From assembly GCA_963695075.1 (NCBI GenBank), contig CAVOFR010000007.1, forward strand, positions 744,001-808,000: a stretch of 64,000 nucleotides of DNA. The letters run 5' to 3'. Positions 8,251 to 16,378 of this stretch are shown here, piece after piece. Positions within the stretch are counted from its first letter, which is position 1, and each line of letters starts with the position of its first letter. Both the position numbers and the translations under genes were made by a program. The notes under the pieces are model-generated. The model did no database searches. It was not told the origin of the DNA and was given only the letters and a program-made list of their open reading frames with translations. The stretch comes from CAWCAL01 sp963695075 (lineage in GTDB: Bacteria > Actinomycetota > Acidimicrobiia > Acidimicrobiales > CAWCAL01).

Positions 8251-8456
8251 CGATCGCCGAAGCCCTCGAGCAGCTCCTCGGCCCGTTCCGCCATCGGCTC
8301 CCCGGCGACGATTCCACCCCGGGGCTCAGGCCGGATGACCGCGGTCTCGATCGCGTCACGGATGACCTGAGCCTCCGAGCACCCGCGGCGGTGGGCTTCC
8401 CGCTCGACCTCGAGCTTCAACCGGTCCGGGAGATAGACGGTCGTCTTGCGCTGCAT
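8247..8456 (-). CDS. Antitoxin, ribbon-helix-helix
   Basis: A 69-residue protein with an N-terminal RHH domain (MQRKTTVYLPDRLKLEVERE, then CSEAQVIRDAIETAV) and an acidic toxin-binding tail (MAERAEELLEGFG). The start is supported by AGGTGG 6 nt upstream and by a TACCAT -10 box close to the ATG. It overlaps the following toxin gene by 4 nt. As usual for RHH antitoxins, autorepression at the promoter is expected. Confidence 0.85.
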   Translation of the reverse strand: MQRKTTVYLPDRLKLEVEREAHRRGCSEAQVIRDAIETAVIRPEPRGGIVAGEPMAERAEELLEGFGDR

Positions 8457-8463
8457 GCCACCT

Positions 8464-8469
8464 ATGGTA
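8464..8469 (-). promoter_or_regulatory. -10 box for the second toxin-antitoxin operon
   Basis: On the minus strand TACCAT lies 7 nt before the antitoxin ATG. It matches the TANNNT pattern seen upstream of other genes in this window. Confidence 0.35.
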
Positions 8470-8544
8470 CCAGCGGTGGCATCGGGGCGTTCGGCGGATT
8501 GCGATACCGTCGCCGAGGCTCGGCCCCGTCGGATCGGACAGGGC

Positions 8545-9252
8545 TCACCCCGCGGGCCCGGTGAGCGGAGCGTCGAGCGCACACAGCAGCGAGGCCACGA
8601 GCTCGTGGGCGTCGGGGACGCTGAGGGCGAGCACATCCTCGGGATCCATGATGTCCTCGCCGAGAAACACGATGACCTTGGCCCGACCTTCCAGGTTGAG
8701 CTCCTTCATGGCCCGGATGAACCTCAACTCGCGGCCGCGCACGCGGACCTTTCCGTCACCGCAGGGCGAGACGAGCTTGCCCGCTTCGTGTTCGGCGGCG
8801 AGCTGTTCAGTGAGCTCGATGGTCCGATCACGCACTCGGATCAAGCACGACCGAGCCCGCGAGTCGAGGAGGCGAGCGTCGCCGAGGACGATCTCCTTGC
8901 ACGGGAGCACGTACCACTCGCCCGGACCGGAAGCCCTGAACATACCCATCTTCACCGCGATGTCCCGGGCGAGCGATGCGCATTCGGTCACACCGAACAG
9001 GTCCCACAGCCTGCCTGCGGTCCGTCTCGAGCGCCCGCTCAGCTGCATGTTGCCCTTCAAGACCAGCCACACGAGAGCCGCTGCCTTTCGCTCGGGGGCC
9101 GATCGGCTGCGCAGTGGGCGCGCGCCATGCGTTGCCGCGGCGGCGGCGAGACGGCGGAGGATCGTCCGGACCTCGACGTCGAGGTACGGCGCACCGGCCG
9201 ATTCGGCCGTCGCGAGGATCTCGTCGACCACGGCTCGGTCGATCTCGGGCAC
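8545..9252 (-). CDS. Hypothetical protein with DUF6398-like N-terminal domain
   Basis: A 235-residue protein. The first about 110 residues (EILATAESAGAPYLDVEVRT, then PLRSRSAPERKAAALVWLVL, LKGNMQLSGRS, then an HTH-like LWDLFGVTECASLARDIAVK) resemble DUF6398, a small helical domain often found with SEC-C or IS1096-type proteins. The rest (VRVRGRELRFIRAMKELN, KVIVFLGEDIMDPEDVLALS) is unrecognised. It is divergent from a SEC-C motif gene, the expected kind of neighbour for this domain. The function is unknown; the family call is by eye. Confidence 0.5.
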   Translation of the reverse strand: MPEIDRAVVDEILATAESAGAPYLDVEVRTILRRLAAAAATHGARPLRSRSAPERKAAALVWLVLKGNMQLSGRSRRTAGRLWDLFGVTECASLARDIAVKMGMFRASGPGEWYVLPCKEIVLGDARLLDSRARSCLIRVRDRTIELTEQLAAEHEAGKLVSPCGDGKVRVRGRELRFIRAMKELNLEGRAKVIVFLGEDIMDPEDVLALSVPDAHELVASLLCALDAPLTGPAG

Positions 9253-9278
9253 GCCGGTACGTGCCGATTCTCCGGTGA

Positions 9279-9318
9279 TCGAACCGTCGGTGGCCGACGG
9301 TGACGGACCAGATTTCGG
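9279..9318 (-). repeat. 40-nt hairpin element, copy 2
   Basis: Same element as at 3841, on the opposite strand. The invariant GGACCAGATTTCGG is at 9305-9318, preceded by the hairpin CCGTCGG-TGG-CCGACGG, the most perfect stem of the six. Unlike the other copies it sits between two divergent gene starts and not after a stop codon. Confidence 0.85.
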
Positions 9319-9365
9319 CGGCTCCCTCTTTGCGGCGGCCGTCGGTTCGCGGCCAGAGTGAGCCC

Positions 9366-11858
9366 ATGTCCGAAGGCCAGTCCGATCCCGACGATCAGCG
9401 CATCCTCGACCACGCGTTCGAGGCTCTCGCCGACGGACCGCGCTCGACCACCGAGCTGATCGCCCAGCTCGGTGCGGCCGGAGCGTTCGAGCACATGGAT
9501 GATGCCGACGACGACGTGCTCGAGGAACTGCTACTGGACGTGGTGACGACCGCCGACCGGGTCTGGGTCCACCAGGCGACGACGCTGCACCGGACCGATG
9601 TACTCCTGGAGGGCGTCGTACTCACCCACCGCCTGACCGAGCGCGAGGTCGAGCGGGGCGGTATCGAGATCGAACCCGACCTCTCCGTCATGGACTTCGG
9701 GATCGGCTGGGGCAACGACCTCGTCATCGACGGCCAGGTCGTCGAGACCAGCTTCGACCTCGGCGAGAGCTGGCACGCGTGGGTTCTCCCCGAGGGTCTC
9801 CCGGCCGAGTGCGAGGCGGGCTGTCTGATCGGCCTCCGCCGCGAGGGATCCACCCTCAGCCTCCTGACAGATCCCGACCTGGCGGCCGAGACGGAGGCGG
9901 CTGACACCGGTGAGCTGCGGGCCCACCTGGCGGCCATCCTCGAACGGGCCGGCGACACCGGCATCGGCTTCGAGTCGACCCGGGCGGTGATGGATCTGCT
10001 CTGCGAGCTGCCGGGGGCACTGCGCTCGCCCGCGCCGCCGGTGTCCGAGCTGCTCACCGGGGAAGGGGCGTCTCGCCAGGGTCACTTCTTCGGCCCGGGC
10101 AACGCTGAGTGGGAGCTGCCCGGTGCCCGGTATCTGCGGGCGAGGCGGGAGCGTTTGTTCGATCGCTGGGACTTCGGCGAATGCTGTGAGGAGGCGTTCC
10201 AGGTCGTCGAGGACGCCTGGCAAGCGCACCTCCTGGGCCAGGACCCGCAACGCAGCCCGGCCGAGATCCGATCAGCTCTCGCCCACAGCGCGGTGTCCTT
10301 GGCCGTGCTCGACCTCTGGGAGGAGCAGGGCGTAGTCCCTGAGCAGGTGGAGCCCTTCCTGACGCCGGCCATCGACACGACACGGCGTGACGCGGCGCCG
10401 GCGCTGTTCATGCTGGGCGTCATACTCGAAGGTGCCGGCCGGCCGCTCGAGGCCGAGCGGCGCTACCAGGAGGCCACCGTCGCCAACTCCGACTTCGTGC
10501 CGCCGACCGAAGCTCTAGGCCTGATTGCGTTCGAGCGAGGCGACCTCGACCGGGCGATCTCGCTGCTCGACCGTACCGCCGAGCCCGGTCGACGGCATCC
10601 GCTGTCCGAGCTGCTGGCCGAGCTCGTCGTCCCCGTGGCGGCGGTCGGGCGCAACGACCCGTGTCCGTGCGGCTCGGGCCGCAAGTACAAGGTCTGTCAC
10701 CGGGGCAGGTCACTCGACGGTGAGAGCGAGCGGGCGAAGCTGTTGCTCCACAAGGCACTCGTCCATCTGCACCGCCATGGCCAGGACGTTCTCGAGCCGC
10801 TGATTGCGGGATACGAGCCCGACCAGGCCCCGCAGGTCGAGGACGACTTCGTCGTCGACGTGGCCCTGTTCGAAGGCGGCGTGTTCGCCCGGTTCCTCGA
10901 CGAACGGGCCCCGCTGCTTCCGCCCGGGGACATCGCCGAGGGGCAGGTCTGGTTGGCGACGCCCCGGCGGCTGTACGAGGTGGTCGACGCCGAGCCCGGC
11001 GTGCAGCTGACGCTGCGCGACCTGACGAGCGGCGACCTGGTCGTCGTGGAGGAACGACTCGGCTCGACGGGCCGCCAGGCCGGCGAGTACCTGCTCGGCC
11101 GTGTCGTACGGCCCGACTCGGAGCCGTCCATCATCGGGAACCCGATCCTGGTGCCGATGCACAGCCGTCAGTCGCTGCTTTCCGTGCTCGACATGGGTGG
11201 CGACCCCGAGGATCTCGTCGGGTGGTACGCGGCGACGACCGCGCCGCCGCGACTCCAGAACCGTTCGGGCCACGACCTGGTCTTCTGCGAGACGACCGTC
11301 GATCCCGGCGTCGACTCCGCCGAGGCGGTCGAGACCGGCCTCGACGGCTGTTTCGGCCCGTCGGAGCCCGAGAGCGAGACCCTGGTCTGGCACTGGGGAC
11401 TGGAGGCATCGGGGGGCGTTCCGGGTGAGCGACTGATCGCCGGACGCATCGCGCTGGAGGACGGTCGGCTGGCGTGCAGCACCAACAGCGTGGAACGGGC
11501 CGACGAGCTGTTGGAACTGCTGCGGTCGGCGTTTCCCGACATGACGGTGGACAGTGACGTTCGCACTCCGCTGGACGAGATGCCTCGCCCCGAGACCGAC
11601 GAGAGCGGCCTCATCGACCCGACCGACGCGCCTCCCGAGGTGCAGGAGGCTCTCCGCGAGTACATGCGCAGCTATGAGGAGTCGTGGATCGACGAGTCGA
11701 TCCCGGCGCTGGACGACATGACCCCCCGTGAGGCTGCTGCCGACCCGACCCGGCGCGAGGACGTGGAGAGGCTCCTCGCCGGCATGCCCACCGATCCCGA
11801 CGGCCTGATGATGGACCCGGACCGCATGAGGGAGATGCTCGGCCTCGACCGGGGGTGA
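9366..11858 (+). CDS. Large SEC-C motif protein with TPR-like repeats
   Basis: An 830-residue protein. I chose the start MSEGQSDPDDQRI because the longer frame begins inside the 40-nt repeat. Residues 350-420 are TPR-like (ALFMLGVILEGAGRPLEAER, then GLIAFERGDLDRAISLLDRT). A zinc-binding SEC-C motif follows at about 428-445 (GRNDPCPCGSGRKYKVCH). The C terminus ends with the acidic segment DDMTPREAAADPTRREDVER that commonly closes SEC-C proteins. SEC-C is a protein- or ribosome-contacting zinc knuckle known from SecA. The cellular role of this architecture is unknown. It is divergent from the probable DUF6398-like gene. Confidence 0.8.
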   Translation: MSEGQSDPDDQRILDHAFEALADGPRSTTELIAQLGAAGAFEHMDDADDDVLEELLLDVVTTADRVWVHQATTLHRTDVLLEGVVLTHRLTEREVERGGIEIEPDLSVMDFGIGWGNDLVIDGQVVETSFDLGESWHAWVLPEGLPAECEAGCLIGLRREGSTLSLLTDPDLAAETEAADTGELRAHLAAILERAGDTGIGFESTRAVMDLLCELPGALRSPAPPVSELLTGEGASRQGHFFGPGNAEWELPGARYLRARRERLFDRWDFGECCEEAFQVVEDAWQAHLLGQDPQRSPAEIRSALAHSAVSLAVLDLWEEQGVVPEQVEPFLTPAIDTTRRDAAPALFMLGVILEGAGRPLEAERRYQEATVANSDFVPPTEALGLIAFERGDLDRAISLLDRTAEPGRRHPLSELLAELVVPVAAVGRNDPCPCGSGRKYKVCHRGRSLDGESERAKLLLHKALVHLHRHGQDVLEPLIAGYEPDQAPQVEDDFVVDVALFEGGVFARFLDERAPLLPPGDIAEGQVWLATPRRLYEVVDAEPGVQLTLRDLTSGDLVVVEERLGSTGRQAGEYLLGRVVRPDSEPSIIGNPILVPMHSRQSLLSVLDMGGDPEDLVGWYAATTAPPRLQNRSGHDLVFCETTVDPGVDSAEAVETGLDGCFGPSEPESETLVWHWGLEASGGVPGERLIAGRIALEDGRLACSTNSVERADELLELLRSAFPDMTVDSDVRTPLDEMPRPETDESGLIDPTDAPPEVQEALREYMRSYEESWIDESIPALDDMTPREAAADPTRREDVERLLAGMPTDPDGLMMDPDRMREMLGLDRG

Positions 11859-11903
11859 GGCTCGCGCGTGATCGTGACAGCGCGGTTCGGGCGGGCGGGC
11901 GCC

Positions 11904-11909
11904 TACGAT
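11904..11909 (+). promoter_or_regulatory. -10 box upstream of the GH4 gene
   Basis: TACGAT lies 35 nt before the GTG start of the GH4 gene. A GGAGG ribosome-binding site follows 8 nt before that start. No convincing -35 is seen. Confidence 0.3.
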
Positions 11910-11944
11910 CTCGTGACGGATGAGCGTGACGTGGAGGCGACACC

Positions 11945-13297
11945 GTGGACCAACCGAAGATCACGTTGATCGGGGCCGGGGGCATGTCCTTCGGTCCGAC
12001 GATGGTCAACGACGTCATCCACACGCCGGCACTGGCCGGCAGCCGGCTGATGCTCCACGACGTCAACGAGGAGCGCCTGTTGCGGGCCTACCGGTTCGCG
12101 TCGAAGCTGAACGCCGGCAACGGCGCGCCGATCATCCTCGACTACAGCGTCGACCCGGCCGCCGCTCTCGACGGCGCCGAGTTCTGCATCAGCAGCGCCG
12201 AGTTCGGGCGGTTCGAGTACTGGCGGCAGGACTACGAGATACCGAATGGCCACGGGGCGCGCCAGATCACCGGTGAGAACGGTGGTCCCGGAGCGGTGTT
12301 CCATTCGCTGCGGAGCATCAAGAACACGCTGAGCATCTGCGCCGGCATCGAGAAGCACTGTCCTGAGGCGTTCCTGATCAACCTGTCCAACCCGATGAGC
12401 CGTGTGACCCTGGCCATCAACCGGGGCACGAAGGTGGCCAACGTCGGGATGTGCCACGAGATGCCGATCGGGATCACCCGGCTGGCCAAGCTCCTGCGCA
12501 TGAAGCCGGGCGACATCGAGGCGAAGGCGTCGGGGATCAACCACTTCACGTTCTTCACCGAGATGAGCGACAGGCGCACCGGTGAGGATCTGATCCCCAA
12601 GGTCGAGAAGCTGTTCTCGAAGTCGTTCTTCGACTATTCACCCCGCACGACCGGGACGGCGAGGCGGATGATGGCTTCCCCGCTGCTCGGCCTGCTGGCC
12701 GACCAGGTGTACAGCCCGATCGTCGCCCACATGATCCGCACCTACGGGATCGTTCCGTGTTCGGTGGACAGCCACATCGGTGAGTATCTGCCGTTCGCGC
12801 TCGACATCGGCAGCTGGCACCCGACACCGGTGGACATCTTCGAGGGGCTCGACGGGTTCACGGAGCGCCTCGCCAACCGGGTGGTCGACACGTCGCTGCC
12901 GCTGCCCGTGAAGCGGATCGGTCACAGCCTCGAGGAGGTGATCCCGATCATCGCGGCTATGGCGACCGGCACGCCGGTGGACATCCTGGCCGTGAACGTG
13001 CCGAACGACGGGTATCTGCCCAACGTGGCCGACGGGGCGATCGTCGAGGTGCCGGCGGTCGTCGCCGGCGACGGCATCCACCCCGAGACGATGCCCCCGA
13101 TCGTCGAGCCCATCGCCGGTTACATCGCCGACCAGGTGGCCCTCCAGGACCTGGTCGTCGAGTCGGCGCTCACCGGCGACCCCGAGCTCGCGCTGCGAGC
13201 GGTGATCGAGGATCCGAACTCACCCGACGACGAGCAGGCGTGCCGAACGATGTTCGACGAGCTGACGGATCTACAGGCCGCCGAGCTTCCGTTCTGA
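11945..13297 (+). CDS. Glycoside hydrolase family 4 (NAD+/Mn2+-dependent)
   Basis: A 450-residue protein with GTG start behind GGAGG. The N-terminal Rossmann motif KITLIGAGGMSFGPTM binds NAD+. The family-typical segments follow: a NLSNPM motif (about 139-144), the Mn-ligand Cys and His in GMCHEMPIG (about 160-168), and GINHFTFF (about 198-205). GH4 enzymes use a redox-elimination mechanism on alpha-galactosides, alpha-glucosides, glucuronides or 6-phosphoglycosides. No transporter or PTS gene is adjacent, so the substrate cannot be told. It is convergent with the CRTAC1-like lipoprotein gene 7 nt away. Confidence 0.88.
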   Translation: MDQPKITLIGAGGMSFGPTMVNDVIHTPALAGSRLMLHDVNEERLLRAYRFASKLNAGNGAPIILDYSVDPAAALDGAEFCISSAEFGRFEYWRQDYEIPNGHGARQITGENGGPGAVFHSLRSIKNTLSICAGIEKHCPEAFLINLSNPMSRVTLAINRGTKVANVGMCHEMPIGITRLAKLLRMKPGDIEAKASGINHFTFFTEMSDRRTGEDLIPKVEKLFSKSFFDYSPRTTGTARRMMASPLLGLLADQVYSPIVAHMIRTYGIVPCSVDSHIGEYLPFALDIGSWHPTPVDIFEGLDGFTERLANRVVDTSLPLPVKRIGHSLEEVIPIIAAMATGTPVDILAVNVPNDGYLPNVADGAIVEVPAVVAGDGIHPETMPPIVEPIAGYIADQVALQDLVVESALTGDPELALRAVIEDPNSPDDEQACRTMFDELTDLQAAELPF

Positions 13298-13304
13298 CCT
13301 GCGG

Positions 13305-15200
13305 TCAGCCGCCGCGGTTCACCTCGAGAACACGGTCGGCCGCCACGTCGGTGAGGATCTCCGGCTCGCTCTCGCCGGGCCAGTAGACCTCGAGGGTCGG
13401 CACGCGGTCCAGGTCCCCGAGGCCGACGTGCAGATCGGTCGGGCCCGACCCCCACAGTGAGCCGCCCGCCCGGACCTCGACGGGCATCGGGGCGAACGGG
13501 TCGCCGCGGTGCAGGACGACGCGGGCGCCGACGGCACGCCGGTTGGGACCGGGCTGGCTGAGTCGGAGCCGGAGCCAGTGGTTCCCCCCGGACGTGTCGT
13601 TGCGGTAGAGCAGCGGCGGGGCGCCGGTGCTGGCGATGAGGAGGTCGAGGTCGCCGTCGCCCTCCATGTCGAACGGCAGGAGGTCCTTGCCGTTGACGCG
13701 GTCGTCGAGGCCGATCAGGTCGCTCACCTCGGGCCACGGGGGTTCGGCCCGGCCGAGCCAGAACCGGTTGGGGTCTCCGTCGAAGCGGTCGTGCTCGTCC
13801 CGCTCGGTGGGCCCGACCGAGCGCGACTCGTTCCAGCCGTTGGCCATGACCAGGTCCCGGAAGCCGTCGTTGTCGAAGTCGGCGGCGGCGGTGCCCCATC
13901 CCCAGTAGCCGTCGCGTACGCCGTACTCGTCGGTGGCGTCGCGGTACCCGCCGCCGCCGTCGCCCAGGTAGAGGCGGTTGCCCGAGCAGCCCGAGCCCAC
14001 CAGCGGGCACTCGCCGGTGGCGGTCGGGTAGGCGATCGAAGTGATGAACCAGTCGAGGTTGCCGTCGCCGTCGATGTCCTCGATGGCTGAGCCCATGCCG
14101 TTCTCGTCGTCGCCGACACCCGCCTCTTCGGTGATGTCGACGAACCGCTCGCCGTCGTCGTTGCGATAGACGTGGCTCGTGCAGGCGTCGCCGGTCATGA
14201 CGAGGTCGAGCCAGCCGTCGCGGTCGACGTCGGTGAACGCGGGATTGAAGCCGATGAGGGTCTCCATCGTGACGCCGCTGTCCACGGTGACGTCGGTGAA
14301 CCGGGCGTTGCCGTCGTTGCGGTACAGCCGCGAAGCGGGCACCGTGTCCAGGCCCAGGGTCGGGTCTCCGAGGATGATCGGCTCGCGGCGTTCTGCCGGC
14401 TCGCACAGCGAGTCGGGGACCTCGGTGGTGGTGTCCTCCAGAGCGGCCCCGGCGCCGATGAGTTCGGTGTACCAGCCGATCGTGACCAGGTCGAGGTCGC
14501 CGTCGTGATCCCAGTCGGCCAGGGCGGCGCCGACGGGATTCCAAGGGTCCGGTTTGGCGCGGCGCAGGTCGAGCCCGCTCCGTTCGGTGGCGTCGCGGAA
14601 GGTGCCGTCGCCTTCGTTGAGGTAGAGCGCGCCGGCTCCGCCCGGCGTGGCCGACAGAAGGAGATCGAGATGACCGTCACCGTCGATGTCGACGAGCGTC
14701 GGGGTGGCCGGACCCTCTTCGGCGACCGGCCCGTCGACGCCGGCCTCGGTGGCGACGTCGGTGAAGGACCCCGTGCCGTCGTTGCGGTAGAGGAGGGTCG
14801 AAAGCCCGGTGCGGGTCAGGACCAGGTCGATGTCGCCGTCGTCGTCGTAGTCGCCGGCCGCGGCCTGACCGGCGAGCAGGTTGGCCGCGATGTCATCACG
14901 TCCGACGAGGTCGGGCCGGGTGTGGAGTGCGTCGAGACCCGCCTGGTCGGTCACGTCGATGAAGACCAGGCCGCCGAGGTCCACGCCATCGGTCGGCACG
15001 GGAGCGACCGTCACCGCCGGGACGTAAGGGTCGGGCTCGACCTCGACCGGGGCCGGGGCGGTGGTGGTTTCGCTGCCGGGGTCGGGGGCCGAAGGCTGCG
15101 AATACTCCGATCCCGAGCTGCAGCCGATCGCGAGCAGCGCGACCGTCGCGAGCAGCGCTCCGACGACGCTTCCGCCGTTGATCGTGGAGTTCGTCGCCAT
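13305..15200 (-). CDS. CRTAC1-family lipoprotein with FG-GAP/VCBS repeats and ASPIC/UnbV end
   Basis: A 631-residue exported protein. The N terminus GALLATVALLAIGCSSG is a lipoprotein signal (lipobox LAIGC). A Ser/Pro/Thr-rich linker follows, then repeated calcium-loop units of the form DxDxDGxxDL (DYDDDGDIDLVL, DIDGDGHLDLLL, DWDHDGDLDLVT, DVDRDGWLDLVM, DIDGDGNLDWFI, DFDNDGFRDLVM, DMEGDGDLDLLI). These predict a seven-bladed, integrin-like propeller. The C-terminal region VRAGGSLWGSGPTDLHVGLG then VEVYWP is the ASPIC/UnbV domain. Such proteins sit on the cell surface and may bind polysaccharide or mediate contact; no enzymatic activity is proven. A paralogue of the same length class is at 26665-28518. 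Confidence 0.9.
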   Translation of the reverse strand: MATNSTINGGSVVGALLATVALLAIGCSSGSEYSQPSAPDPGSETTTAPAPVEVEPDPYVPAVTVAPVPTDGVDLGGLVFIDVTDQAGLDALHTRPDLVGRDDIAANLLAGQAAAGDYDDDGDIDLVLTRTGLSTLLYRNDGTGSFTDVATEAGVDGPVAEEGPATPTLVDIDGDGHLDLLLSATPGGAGALYLNEGDGTFRDATERSGLDLRRAKPDPWNPVGAALADWDHDGDLDLVTIGWYTELIGAGAALEDTTTEVPDSLCEPAERREPIILGDPTLGLDTVPASRLYRNDGNARFTDVTVDSGVTMETLIGFNPAFTDVDRDGWLDLVMTGDACTSHVYRNDDGERFVDITEEAGVGDDENGMGSAIEDIDGDGNLDWFITSIAYPTATGECPLVGSGCSGNRLYLGDGGGGYRDATDEYGVRDGYWGWGTAAADFDNDGFRDLVMANGWNESRSVGPTERDEHDRFDGDPNRFWLGRAEPPWPEVSDLIGLDDRVNGKDLLPFDMEGDGDLDLLIASTGAPPLLYRNDTSGGNHWLRLRLSQPGPNRRAVGARVVLHRGDPFAPMPVEVRAGGSLWGSGPTDLHVGLGDLDRVPTLEVYWPGESEPEILTDVAADRVLEVNRGG

Positions 15201-15543
15201 CGCAGGACGCCGGTCGATGATCGTCTGATATTCGGCGTGGGCCCGAGCCTACATCCGCCCGGCGTGGCTCAGACTGGGCGCCATGGTGTGAAGCCGGAGC
15301 TGGGGTGACGGGAGCTCGACATCTGCCTCCGGCGATCCGTCGGCAACGCACACGTTCTCGACCTACCCGCCCGCCGGAGAGGGGTTCCCGTACACGGTGA
15401 CCCGATCCGGACCCGGCCCGGGCCGAGCGGGCCATAGGGGCGATGCTCGGGATGAGGAAGCTCGATCTCGCCGCGCTCCAGGCCGCCGCCGACGGGCCGT
15501 AGCAAGGGTGGCCCGGCCGCCGGCTTCGAACATCGCGTCCGCG
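15201..15543. other. 343-nt intergenic stretch
   Basis: It holds no complete gene. Apart from the PhnB/VOC-like remnant at 15419-15502, nothing recognisable is seen. The promoter of the CRTAC1 gene must lie near 15205-15260 but no clear boxes stand out. Confidence 0.4.
15419..15502 (+). pseudogene. 3' remnant of a PhnB-like VOC-family gene
   Basis: The frame reads RAERAIGAMLGMRKLDLAAL then QAAADGP and a stop. This strongly recalls the conserved C-terminal helix of PhnB-like VOC proteins (RAMxAMLxMxKLDIAAL). No upstream domain of the family is present, so it appears to be a leftover 3' end of about 28 codons. Confidence 0.5.
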
Positions 15544-16317
15544 TCAGGTGTAGGTGACCTGCCTGACGTCGCCGAGCGGGGTGTGGTTGGCGATCCACAT
15601 GGCGAGGGTCGGCGCGGCGTTGGCCATGTCGGCGGCACCGCGGATCAGCGGGGGAGCGACCGTGACCATCCCCTTGTCCTTCTCGATGGCCCGGCGGACC
15701 GCGGTGGCGACCGCCTCGGGACTCGAGGTCCCGATCCCGGGAGGCAGCTCGGACCCTCCGTCGGCGAACATGCCGGCGTCGCGCACGAATCCGGGTTGGA
15801 CGAGTGAGACGCCGACGCCTTCGGGTCCGAGCTCGTCGCGAAGGGCGATCGCGAAGCCGCGCAGCCCGAACTTGGACGCCGAGTACAGCGCCGTTCCGGC
15901 TCCGGCGGCCTTCCCGGCCAGCGAGCCGATGAACACGATGTGGCCGCGGCGCCGTTCCACCATGTGGCCGCCCAGCTCCCGGGCGAGATGGATGTTGGCG
16001 GTGAGATTCACCTCGATGACCCGATCGACATCCGCCGGATCGCCACCGACGATCAGGCCGTCACCGCTGATGCCGGCGTTGGCGATGACCACGTCCACGT
16101 CCCGGCACTGCTCGGTCAGCTCATAGAGGTCCGATCGCTCGGCGACGTCGGCCACGACGACGGTGCCGTCCACGGCCTCCGCCAGTGAGTTCAGCTCCGG
16201 TTCGCGCCGGCCGTGGAGGACGAGGCGGGAGCCGGCGCGGTGGAGCTCATGGGCGATGGCATGACCCAGGCCGCCGCTGGCCCCGGTGACGAGCGCTGTG
16301 GTCCCTTCGAGCTGCAC
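15544..16317 (-). CDS. Short-chain dehydrogenase/reductase (SDR)
   Basis: A 257-residue classical SDR with GTG start. The cofactor motif TGASGGLG is at residues 11-18 and VLHGRREPEL after strand 2 favours NADPH (Arg after the strand). VIANAGISG is the NNAG-equivalent. The catalytic Ser is in FIGSLAGKAAG, and Tyr/Lys are in YSASKFGLRGFA. The tail VSLVQPGFVRDAGMF is typical of the family. The substrate is not predictable. It is transcribed in the same direction as the desaturase but about 60 nt away, so co-transcription from the MerR-controlled promoter is possible. Confidence 0.92.
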   Translation of the reverse strand: MQLEGTTALVTGASGGLGHAIAHELHRAGSRLVLHGRREPELNSLAEAVDGTVVVADVAERSDLYELTEQCRDVDVVIANAGISGDGLIVGGDPADVDRVIEVNLTANIHLARELGGHMVERRRGHIVFIGSLAGKAAGAGTALYSASKFGLRGFAIALRDELGPEGVGVSLVQPGFVRDAGMFADGGSELPPGIGTSSPEAVATAVRRAIEKDKGMVTVAPPLIRGAADMANAAPTLAMWIANHTPLGDVRQVTYT

Positions 16318-16378
16318 GAGCGAGGAGCCTACGACCGACCGGGCCGAACGTCGACACCGACCGCCCGGGCTGCCCGGC

